Shown here one piece after another: positions 34,677 to 42,396 of a stretch of 43,624 nucleotides of DNA. A program made the translations under genes and the position numbers. The notes beneath the pieces are model-generated. The model was not told the DNA's origin, did no database searches, and saw nothing but the letters and a program-made list of their open reading frames with translations. Source of the stretch: Pseudomonadota bacterium (GTDB lineage Bacteria; Pseudomonadota; Gammaproteobacteria; Steroidobacterales; Steroidobacteraceae); assembly GCA_023417315.1 (NCBI GenBank), contig JAEZFW010000042.1:1-43624 (forward strand), written 5' to 3'. Each line of letters begins with the position of its first letter. Position 1 is the first letter of the stretch.

Positions 34677-37600
34677 ATGACCCACACTCCTTACTTCCAC
34701 CCCGCTGTCGCGAGCTGGTTCGCGGACACGTTCGCGACCCCGACGCCCGCGCAGATCGACGCGTGGCCCGCGATCAAAGCGGGCAAGCACGTGCTGATCT
34801 CCGCGCCGACCGGCTCGGGAAAAACGCTCGCCGCATTCTTGGCCGCGATCGACGAGCTCGTGCGCGAAGGCGAGCAATGGGGATTACCCGATGAGACGCG
34901 CATCGTTTATGTGTCGCCTCTCAAGGCACTTTCAAACGATATCCACCGCAACCTAGAGGCCCCGCTTGCGGGGATTCGCGAACGCCTGCGCGACCACACG
35001 GTGCGCGATGTGGACATTCGAACATGGGTGCGCACTGGCGATACGCCGCAATACGAGCGGACGCAAATGCGCAAGCGTCCGCCACATGTCATCGTTACCA
35101 CGCCGGAGTCGCTCTACATCTTGCTCGGCTCGCAATCTGGGCGCGAGATGCTCGCTACTACTCGCACGGTGATCGTCGACGAAATCCATGCCGTCGCCGG
35201 CACGAAGCGCGGCTCGCATCTTGCGATCTCACTCGAGCGCCTCGAAGCGCTGACCGCGGGCAAGCTCATGCGCGTCGGACTCTCGGCGACGCAGAAACCG
35301 ATCGAGGATGTCGCCCGCTTTCTCGTCGGAACGAAGAATATCGATGCCGAAGGCAATGCACGTTGCACGATCGTCGACAGCGGCCACGTGCGTCATCGCG
35401 ATCTCGCAATCGAGCTGCCCGATTCGCCGCTCGAAGCCGTCATGTCGAACGAAGTCTGGACACAGCTCTACGACCGTTTGACTCAGCTCATTCGCGAGCA
35501 TCGCACCACCGTCGTGTTCGTCAACACGCGTCGTCAAGCAGAACGTGTGTGCAGACATCTGTCTGAGCGGCTCGATGAGCCGCTCGTGAACGGCGGACGG
35601 CGGACGGCGAACGGTGAGGAGCAGGATGAGCGAGATCCCGCTCGTACAGCGTTCACCGCTCACGGTTCGCCTGTCACTTCGGAAGCATCACCGTCCGCCG
35701 TCCGCCGTGCACCGATCACGTCTTGTGTGGCCGCTCACCACGGCAGTCTCGCGAAGCATCTGCGCTTCGATGCGGAACAGCGGCTCAAGCGCGGTGAGCT
35801 GAAAGCACTCGTCGCCACCGCATCGCTCGAGCTCGGCATCGATATCGGCGATGTCGATCTCGTGTGCCAGATCAGCTCGCCGCGTTCGATCAACGCGTTT
35901 CTGCAACGGGTAGGACGTTCGGGTCACGCCGTCGGAGGCACGCCAAAGGGCCGCTTGTTCCCACTCTCTCGCGACGATCTCGCTGAGTGTGCAGCGCTGC
36001 TCGACAGCGTACGCCGTGGTGAGCTGGATCGTCTCAAGATTCCAGAAAACCCGATCGACGTGCTGGCACAGCAGATCGTGGCCGAGAGCGCCGCGCGCGA
36101 ATGCAGCGAACGCGAGATGTTCGAGCTCGTGCGAGGCGCCTACCCTTATCGCAACGTCACGCGCGAAAGCTTCGATGAGATCGTGCGCATGCTCGCTGAA
36201 GGGTTCAGCACGCGTCGAGGGCGCCAAGGCGCGCTCGTGTACCACGACGCCGTGAATCACATGATTCGCGGTCGCAAAGGCGCGCGGCTCACAGCGGTCA
36301 CTTCGGGCGGTGCGATTCCAGACACAGCCGATTATCAGGTGATGCTCGAACCTGAAGGTCACCTCGTCGGCACCGTCAACGAGGACTTCGCAGTCGAGAG
36401 CCTCGCAGGCGATGTGTTCCAGCTCGGCAATACCTCGTATCGAATCATCCGCGTGGAGCGAAGCGTGGTACGTGTCGAAGACGCACACGGAGAAGCGCCC
36501 ACCATTCCGTTCTGGCTCGGTGAAGCACCCGGCCGCACTGACGAATTGTCGCGCGCGGTGTCTCGTCTGCGCAGTGAAGTGCAAGCGTGCCTGGAAGGAG
36601 ATCACGGGGTAGAGGGTCGTCAGAAAGAAAAGGTGGTCGCTTCCACGTCTGATGAGTCACGAGACACGAATCGCGAATCACTCTCCGCAGCACCTGATCC
36701 ACTCTCGTTCCTGTCGCCGCCGGCGGCTGCGCAGCTACGAGCGTACTTGCACGCCGCACACGCGGCTCTAGGCTGCCTGCCCACACAACAAACGATCGTC
36801 TTCGAGCGCTTCTTCGACGAAGCCGGCGGAATGCAGCTCGTCATTCATTCACCGTTCGGAAGCCGAATCAATCGCGCATGGGGGCTCGCGCTGCGCAAGC
36901 GCTTTTGCCGCACGTTCAATTTCGAGCTGCAAGCCGCGGCAACGGAAGACACGATCATCCTCTCGCTCACGACAGCGCACAGCTTCGAGCTGAGCGAGGT
37001 CGCTCGCTATCTACACCCGAACAGCGCGCGCGAGATTCTCATTCAGGCACTGTTGGCAGCCCCGATGTTCACGACACGCTGGCGATGGGACGCCTCGATC
37101 GCGCTGGCGTTGCCGCGCTTCCGCGGCGGCAAGAAGGTGCCGCCCGCGCTCGCTCGCATGAACGCCGAAGACCTGCTCGCATCGGTGTTTCCGGATCAAG
37201 TTGCGTGCGGCGAGAACATCGTGGGCGACATCGTCGTGCCGGATCATCCGCTCGTGAAACAAACGGTGCGCGACTGCCTCGAGGAAGCCATGGATATCGA
37301 AGGCTTCGAGCGGCTCCTGCACGGCCTCGTGAGTGGCGAGATCAATATCATCGCGCGCGATCTTACCGAACCGTCGCCGCTCGCACTCGAGGTGCTGTCG
37401 GCTCGACCGTATGCCTATCTCGACGACGCACCGCTCGAAGAGCGTCGCACACAAGGCGTGTCGAGTCGCCGCTGGATGGATCCGCAGACAGCGGCAGATA
37501 TCGGCAAGTTGGATCCGGAAGCAATTGCGCGAGTTCGAGGCGAGGCCTGGCCGGATGCTTCATCGCCCGATGAGCTGCACGATGCGCTCGCGTGGATGAC

Positions 37601-39347
37601 CTATCTCACGAGGGAGGAAGCCGAGCGCAACGAACGATGGCCGCCAATTCTGCGCGAGCTGATGAAGCAGCGGCGCGTCGCGCAGTTGCGTTGCGCTGCC
37701 CCCATCTTGTCTGCCTCAGACGCGGTGCTCTCAGACGGCCTCTTCGTCGCCGCGGAACGATTGCCTCTGTTGCTCGCTGTTTTTCCAAATGCAGCACTCG
37801 AACCTGCAATCGAAGCACCCTACCAAGAGGAGTATGCGCGAGACGAAGCGCTCGTCGAAATCGTGCGGGGTCGTCTCGAGGCGCTCGGTCCCACAACGGC
37901 CACCGCGATCGCAACGACGCTCGGCGTGACGACGCAAGACATCGATGGGGCGCTCTTGCGATTGGAGGCCGAAGGCACCGCCATGCGCGGACGCTTCACC
38001 GAAGCAGCTCACCGTGCAGCTAAAGAAGAGCTCGTGGAGTGGTGCAATCGACGCCTTCTCGCGCGCATCCATCGCTATACCGTCAAACGGTTGCGCGCGG
38101 AGATCGAGCCGGTGCAGTCGCGCGATTTCCTGCGCTTCTTGTTCGAATGGCAGCGCGTCACGCGTTCGACGCGCATGCAAGGCCCCGATTCGGTTGCATC
38201 GATCTTGAGCCAACTCGAAGGTTTCGAGTCACCGGCAGGCGCTTGGGAAAGCGAGATTCTGCCGTTACGAATTGCAGAATACGATCCTGCGTGGCTCGAC
38301 GAACAATGCCTGGCCGGACGCATCGTGTGGACGCGACTGGCGACGCGCGCCGGCGATGCGGAACGCGGTGCGTCCCCCGTGCGCTCCACACCGATCGTGC
38401 TGCTCGCACGACGCAGTGTGAAGACCTGGTCGAGCTTCGTCCGATCGGCGGACGCCGTACAGCTCACCAGCAAGGCCGAACGCGTCGTGGAAGCGATACA
38501 GGCGCATGGCGCGTCGTTCTTCGACGAGATCGTCGACGGCACGGGCTTGCTGCCTGTGCAGGTCGAAGAAGCGCTCGGCGAGCTCGTCGCACATGGCATC
38601 GTGAACTCCGACAGCTTCGGCGGCTTACGCACGTTGTTGATTCCATCCGATCGACGACGCTCTGCCTCGCATGCACGACGCAAACGCCGCAGTGCCATAT
38701 TCAGCATGCAGGATGCGGGTCGCTGGGCCCTGGTTCGAAGGAACGTGAGCGGTGCACAGCGGACGGCCAGCACTGACGAAACAGAACGCGGCACGCGCGC
38801 AGCACGTTCTGGCTACAGCCTACCGCCTACAGCCTACAGCCACAGCAGCGACCCCGAAGCCATCGAGCACTTGTGCCGCACGCTGCTCAATCGTTGGGGC
38901 GTCATATTCTGGAAGTTACTGGATCGCGAGGCGGATTGGTTGCCGCCGTGGCGAGAGCTGCTGCTGTGTTTGCGCCGGCTCGAAGCGCGTGGCGAAATTC
39001 GCGGAGGGCGCTTCATCGCGGGATTCTCCGGTGAGCAGTTCGCGTTACCGGAAGCGATCGGCCCGTTGCGCGATGCGCGACGTAAGCCACACACGAACGA
39101 TTTCCTGTCCGTCTCCGCAGCGGATCCTCTCAATCTCGTCGGCATCTTGACGCCGGGCGGACGCGTCCCTTCACTCACCGGGAATCGGATCCTGTACAGC
39201 GACGGCGTCCCGCTTGCGTTGTATGTCGGCGGTGAAGTGCGCTTCTTGCAGCCTCTCGAGCCCGAGGCCGAGTGGCGTGCGCGGAACGCGTTGCTGAGAA
39301 AACAGCCACAGGGGATGGAAGAGGATTCGAAACTGCCCTCACCCTGA
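34677..39347 (+). CDS. lhr: Large DEAD/DEAH-box helicase Lhr
   Basis: A 1556-residue ATP-dependent DNA helicase, close to E. coli Lhr (1538). I chose the ATG at 34677 (MTHTPYFHP). Domain order: two RecA lobes (1-480) with APTGSGKT at 43-50, DEIH at 168-171, GLSATQKP and the QRVGRSGHA motif VI; a winged helix (480-620); a beta-rich lobe; and Lhr-specific C-terminal domains with EELVEWCNRRLL and RRLEARGEIRGGRF. Used in repair of cross-links and 3'-tailed DNA. Three stretches are repeat-encoded insertions: residues 305-345, near 660-669, and near 1357-1390. The last residues P-S-P and the stop come from the terminal repeat array. Confidence 0.96.
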   Translation: MTHTPYFHPAVASWFADTFATPTPAQIDAWPAIKAGKHVLISAPTGSGKTLAAFLAAIDELVREGEQWGLPDETRIVYVSPLKALSNDIHRNLEAPLAGIRERLRDHTVRDVDIRTWVRTGDTPQYERTQMRKRPPHVIVTTPESLYILLGSQSGREMLATTRTVIVDEIHAVAGTKRGSHLAISLERLEALTAGKLMRVGLSATQKPIEDVARFLVGTKNIDAEGNARCTIVDSGHVRHRDLAIELPDSPLEAVMSNEVWTQLYDRLTQLIREHRTTVVFVNTRRQAERVCRHLSERLDEPLVNGGRRTANGEEQDERDPARTAFTAHGSPVTSEASPSAVRRAPITSCVAAHHGSLAKHLRFDAEQRLKRGELKALVATASLELGIDIGDVDLVCQISSPRSINAFLQRVGRSGHAVGGTPKGRLFPLSRDDLAECAALLDSVRRGELDRLKIPENPIDVLAQQIVAESAARECSEREMFELVRGAYPYRNVTRESFDEIVRMLAEGFSTRRGRQGALVYHDAVNHMIRGRKGARLTAVTSGGAIPDTADYQVMLEPEGHLVGTVNEDFAVESLAGDVFQLGNTSYRIIRVERSVVRVEDAHGEAPTIPFWLGEAPGRTDELSRAVSRLRSEVQACLEGDHGVEGRQKEKVVASTSDESRDTNRESLSAAPDPLSFLSPPAAAQLRAYLHAAHAALGCLPTQQTIVFERFFDEAGGMQLVIHSPFGSRINRAWGLALRKRFCRTFNFELQAAATEDTIILSLTTAHSFELSEVARYLHPNSAREILIQALLAAPMFTTRWRWDASIALALPRFRGGKKVPPALARMNAEDLLASVFPDQVACGENIVGDIVVPDHPLVKQTVRDCLEEAMDIEGFERLLHGLVSGEINIIARDLTEPSPLALEVLSARPYAYLDDAPLEERRTQGVSSRRWMDPQTAADIGKLDPEAIARVRGEAWPDASSPDELHDALAWMTYLTREEAERNERWPPILRELMKQRRVAQLRCAAPILSASDAVLSDGLFVAAERLPLLLAVFPNAALEPAIEAPYQEEYARDEALVEIVRGRLEALGPTTATAIATTLGVTTQDIDGALLRLEAEGTAMRGRFTEAAHRAAKEELVEWCNRRLLARIHRYTVKRLRAEIEPVQSRDFLRFLFEWQRVTRSTRMQGPDSVASILSQLEGFESPAGAWESEILPLRIAEYDPAWLDEQCLAGRIVWTRLATRAGDAERGASPVRSTPIVLLARRSVKTWSSFVRSADAVQLTSKAERVVEAIQAHGASFFDEIVDGTGLLPVQVEEALGELVAHGIVNSDSFGGLRTLLIPSDRRRSASHARRKRRSAIFSMQDAGRWALVRRNVSGAQRTASTDETERGTRAARSGYSLPPTAYSHSSDPEAIEHLCRTLLNRWGVIFWKLLDREADWLPPWRELLLCLRRLEARGEIRGGRFIAGFSGEQFALPEAIGPLRDARRKPHTNDFLSVSAADPLNLVGILTPGGRVPSLTGNRILYSDGVPLALYVGGEVRFLQPLEPEAEWRARNALLRKQPQGMEEDSKLPSP
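35589..35712. repeat. Word-hairpin element in lhr (7-bp word GGCGGAC), in frame
   Basis: Left arm 35589-35617 reads GGCGGAC, GGCGGAC, GGCGAAC, GGTGA. Right side has an inner inverse (GTTCACCGCTCACGG, 35651-35666) and an outer one (ACCGTCCGCCGTCCGCCG, 35690-35707). The translated stretch (about residues 305-345) lies between CRHLSERLDEPLV and VAAHHGSLAKHLRF, blocks that are close together in other Lhr proteins. Confidence 0.82.
36654..36683. repeat. Single tandem-word arm in lhr (7-bp word GAATCAC)
   Basis: Reads GAGTCAC, GAGACAC, GAATCGC, GAATCAC, then TC. No clear inverted partner is seen within 150 bases. The translated stretch is ESRDTNRES, in a hydrophilic linker (about 640-680) between Lhr domains. 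Confidence 0.6.
38782..38845. repeat. Word-hairpin half element in lhr (7-bp word CTACAGC)
   Basis: A small hairpin CAGAACG/CGTTCTG (38782-38811) abuts a run GGCTACAG, CCTACCGC, CCTACAGC, CCTACAGC (38811-38845). This run is nearly the right arm of the elements at 4.4 kb and 30.7 kb, including the preceding TCTGG. The translated stretch (RAARSGYSLPPTAYSHSS) sits just before the conserved EAIEHLCRTLLNRWGV helix. Confidence 0.75.
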
Positions 39348-39567
39348 CCTTCTCCCAGTGGGAGAGGGGACTTGGACCCTCACCCTGACCCTCTCCCAGT
39401 GGGAGAGGGGACTTGGACCCTCACCCTGTCCCTCTCCCATTGGGAGAGGGAACTTGGACCTCACCCTGGCCCTGAGGGGACATGGGTCCTCACCTTGATC
39501 CTCTCCCACTAGGAGAAGACTTGGGCCCTCACATCTGACCCTCTCCCAATGGGAGAGGGACTGCGAG
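39336..39567. repeat. Array of about 41-bp hairpin repeats between lhr and GIN gene
   Basis: Six units beginning near 39336, 39377, 39418, 39459, 39488 and 39527. Units start CCTCACCCTGA and most contain CTCTCCC-A(G/T)T-GGGAGAG, a perfect 7-bp-stem hairpin; units 4 and 5 are degraded. The first unit overlaps the lhr 3' end and supplies its stop codon. It lies between convergent genes, where serial hairpins could stop transcription from both sides. No spacers of constant length, so not a CRISPR. A single related hairpin occurs at 12799. Confidence 0.9.
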
Positions 39568-39575
39568 AGCGAATA

Positions 39576-40352
39576 TCAGATCACGTCGCTGGTGTCCCTC
39601 GGCGTGTCGTCTTCGTACTCGGGCTGCAGTGTGTCGGGATCGATCTCGACTTGTTCGTCTGGTGCGGCTTCGATGTCAGCGGCTTCGATGTCATCTGTGT
39701 CCGCTTTCGCGATACGGCCGAGTCCGTTCATGTGCGTCCTCACCTCGCGGGGCGTGCCGGTGTAGTGAATCGCGCCGACGCCATTCATCGTAGCGTTGAG
39801 CGTCTCCTTCGGATGCACGCTCACGGTCCCCACACCATCTACGGTCACGTGCGTATCGGTCGCGATCAATCGGCTGAAATCCCCGGTGCCCGCACCCGCC
39901 ATTCTGATCGTGAGGCGATCGAGCTCGCCTGCGCCTTCGATATCGACCGCGCCTTCCACTCTGATCTGTGTATCTCCACCCGAGAAACCGTGGACATTGA
40001 CTTCATTGCCGCCACCCACTCGCAGGGATGTGAGGCTCGGCACGAAGACCGTCACCTTCGGGCGCGAGCGGCCCTTCTTGAAGATCCAGTCCTTCGGCTT
40101 GCTCTCGATATATAGAGTATCGCCGCGCACCTCGGTCTTGAGCCGATCGAGCACCTCGACAGGCGCTTCGATCTGGACGGACGCCTCCGAACCGACGGTA
40201 ATGGCGAGCTCGGCCGAGCCCTCCATATCGATCGCCCTGAACTCAGCTACATTGCGCGTTTGGCGTTCGATCGGACCGCTGGTCTCATTCGCGCATCCGG
40301 CTACGAGCACGACGGCCAGCAGGCCGAGCAGAAGTTTTCTAGCTGCACTCAT
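39576..40352 (-). CDS. GIN-domain (DUF2807) lipoprotein
   Basis: A 258-residue exported lipoprotein: signal MSAARKLLLGLLAVVLVAGC with the lipobox ending at cysteine 20. The rest is a DUF2807 putative auto-transporter adhesin head GIN domain, a right-handed beta helix built from repeats such as VTVFVPSLTSLRVGGGNEV, TIRMAGAGTGDFS and ATMNGVGAIHYTG. The tail (about 225-258) is acidic and low complexity (Asp/Glu/Ala). Function is unknown; these proteins sit at the cell surface or periplasm. It ends next to the repeat array and is divergent from the ketosynthase gene across a 191-base region. Confidence 0.9.
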   Translation of the reverse strand: MSAARKLLLGLLAVVLVAGCANETSGPIERQTRNVAEFRAIDMEGSAELAITVGSEASVQIEAPVEVLDRLKTEVRGDTLYIESKPKDWIFKKGRSRPKVTVFVPSLTSLRVGGGNEVNVHGFSGGDTQIRVEGAVDIEGAGELDRLTIRMAGAGTGDFSRLIATDTHVTVDGVGTVSVHPKETLNATMNGVGAIHYTGTPREVRTHMNGLGRIAKADTDDIEAADIEAAPDEQVEIDPDTLQPEYEDDTPRDTSDVI

Positions 40353-40543
40353 TGGTCATCTAACGAAGCGGGCCGAGTTTGCGCCCGATCATGCCTGAGC
40401 AGTGCCGCCAACGGTATGGTGCATCGGCGAACGGCCGAGAACGACCGGAGAACGGCACGGATCGGGGGACAGGCGCGCGCTGCAGCATGCACCCGAGGGG
40501 GTGTATCCTTCGCATCCCCGTTTATCGCTCCCTTGGATCACAC

Positions 40544-42391
40544 GTGCTCACGGCTGACAAAGTCCTGGTAACGATCGGCACGCCCTGCTCCGTCTCGGCG
40601 GTTGGCACGACCGAAACGTACAACGCGCGCGTTGCCCGCTCGCCCGAATTCATTGCCTATGCGGCGTTCGATGCGGGCCTCATCGACATCGAGCCGAAAG
40701 AGGATGGATCGCTCGCGTTGTCGTGGCGAAATGGAACGGCGACGACGATCGAAGAGATCGAACGCGAGCACGGCGCACGCCTGCGTGCGAACCTCGGCAT
40801 TCGCTACATCGATGAGCTGACCGCGCTCGGCAGCGCCGTCGTTACGGACATTGCCGCAAGCTTGCCGCACGACTTCGCCAAGGACGGCCTGCGACGTCTC
40901 GCGGGGCTCACGTATCGAGAGGTGCGCGATTCCGCCCTGCGCGACATGTATGGACTGTTCGACGACGATCCGCGCCTCGGGCCTTCGTTGCAGGCTCAGC
41001 TGTTCATCTACGGAGGCATGGGCGCGCTCGCGGCGCTGCCGATGCCGCTCTCGCAACTTCTGACGAATCCATATGACTTCCGAATCGCCGCAGCGACTGC
41101 CTTCTCGGGATTGGATGCGCTGTCTGAATGGCGACGGGCGGGCGATGTTGAGATCGCCCATGACAAACTCCGCGACAAGTTCGCGATGCGTCTTGCGAAC
41201 TCGCTGTCCTCGCATGGTCCCGCGCTGGTGTCGACGATGCTCGCTCCTGCGTATGCGCTCAGCAAGTCGTTGAAGAACCCTTCATTGCTCGAATCTCTCC
41301 GCGGCCCGAACGGCTACATGCGTGTGCCGCAGACTCCTCTGAACACATCCGGTGCGTGCGCATCGAGCTCGATCGCATTCAGCGAGATCGCTCCCCAGAT
41401 GTTGTTTGACTATCCCGGCTTCCGCCGCCCGCAGCTCGCCCTGTGGACTGCAGCCGATGCAGCGACGCGCCCGAACTGGCAAATTTTCGATGCGTTCGGT
41501 CCCGGCGCGCTGATGACGCGCGCAAAACTGGAAACGCTCAATGCCTCGCGCGCGCCGCACGAGCAACGTAGTGTCGCCGACTCGCTCGCCCCGTTCGACG
41601 TCGATGCGAACGGCACCGTCGTGGGAGAAGCAGGCTCGGGCATCCTGATTACGACGCTCGAGTTCGCGCTGCGCAACTTTCTCGACATCACGTCCATCAT
41701 CACCGGATGGGGACAGAGTGGCGAAGCTGGCGGCAAAGCGCATTTCGCAGGCGTCGGATTCGGCGGCGAGAACGCTCTGCTGCACACGTTCGAGCTGTCG
41801 CATAAGGGGCACGGCTATTCGGTTGCTGACTACCAATACTTCGTCGCGCATGCGACTGGCACGCGCACGAACTCGAAGACCGATCTCACCACGGCCGGCA
41901 ACGCGCGTCGGTACGCCGCTGAGCTGCAGGGACGGACAGAACCCCTGCCCCCTGTGTATGTTGGCACGCCGAAGGCGGTCGGCGACGGTCACACGATGGG
42001 GGAGACTGGGTTGAAAGCAGTGTCGCAAGCACTGCAGTACCTCCTCGGCGAGTCTGCAGTCGGCGTACCCACGTTGCGCACGCCCGATCCCGAGCTCGGA
42101 GAAATCGCGCGTTCCTTCATCCTGCAAGCCGCACCCGTTCACAGCAACACCGATGGCGGCGCACTCTGCGCGACGCAAGGCTTCGGCGGCTACAACGGCG
42201 CGATCGCGTTGCGCGCTGCTCATGCGGAAGCACTCGAGCGCTACTCGCCGGATCCGAACGCGCTCGCGGCTTACCTTGAACGCTGGCCCCAGATTCGACG
42301 CGAACGCGTCCAGCGCGAACGGCATTGGCGCTCGCGCCGTCGCAGTGCGCTCGATCTCGCACAAATGCATTGTTGGAAAGGATTGGATTGA
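40544..42391 (+). CDS. Large stand-alone beta-ketoacyl synthase (FabY/FabF-like)
   Basis: A decarboxylating condensing enzyme of 615 residues (670 if the ATG at 40379 is used). I place the start at GTG 40544 (VLTADKVLVTIG) because the preceding 55 residues look non-coding; ATG 40487 is another option. No good ribosome site supports any of them. The thiolase-fold triad is Cys272 (NTSGACASSS), His436 (AHATGT) and His483 (GDGHTMGETG), with GFGGYNGAI near the end. It is longer than FabF (about 410) and the C-terminal HAEALERY...YLERWPQIRRE tail recalls FabY (PA5174), which starts fatty-acid synthesis in Pseudomonas. Substrate not determined. Followed 5 bases later by the diguanylate cyclase gene. 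Confidence 0.85.
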   Translation: MLTADKVLVTIGTPCSVSAVGTTETYNARVARSPEFIAYAAFDAGLIDIEPKEDGSLALSWRNGTATTIEEIEREHGARLRANLGIRYIDELTALGSAVVTDIAASLPHDFAKDGLRRLAGLTYREVRDSALRDMYGLFDDDPRLGPSLQAQLFIYGGMGALAALPMPLSQLLTNPYDFRIAAATAFSGLDALSEWRRAGDVEIAHDKLRDKFAMRLANSLSSHGPALVSTMLAPAYALSKSLKNPSLLESLRGPNGYMRVPQTPLNTSGACASSSIAFSEIAPQMLFDYPGFRRPQLALWTAADAATRPNWQIFDAFGPGALMTRAKLETLNASRAPHEQRSVADSLAPFDVDANGTVVGEAGSGILITTLEFALRNFLDITSIITGWGQSGEAGGKAHFAGVGFGGENALLHTFELSHKGHGYSVADYQYFVAHATGTRTNSKTDLTTAGNARRYAAELQGRTEPLPPVYVGTPKAVGDGHTMGETGLKAVSQALQYLLGESAVGVPTLRTPDPELGEIARSFILQAAPVHSNTDGGALCATQGFGGYNGAIALRAAHAEALERYSPDPNALAAYLERWPQIRRERVQRERHWRSRRRSALDLAQMHCWKGLD

Positions 42392-42396
42392 GCGGG

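Noticed and set aside
39336..39567. Possible CRISPR-like array
   Set aside because: The repeated units abut with no spacers of constant length, the hairpin lies within each unit, and no cas gene is near.
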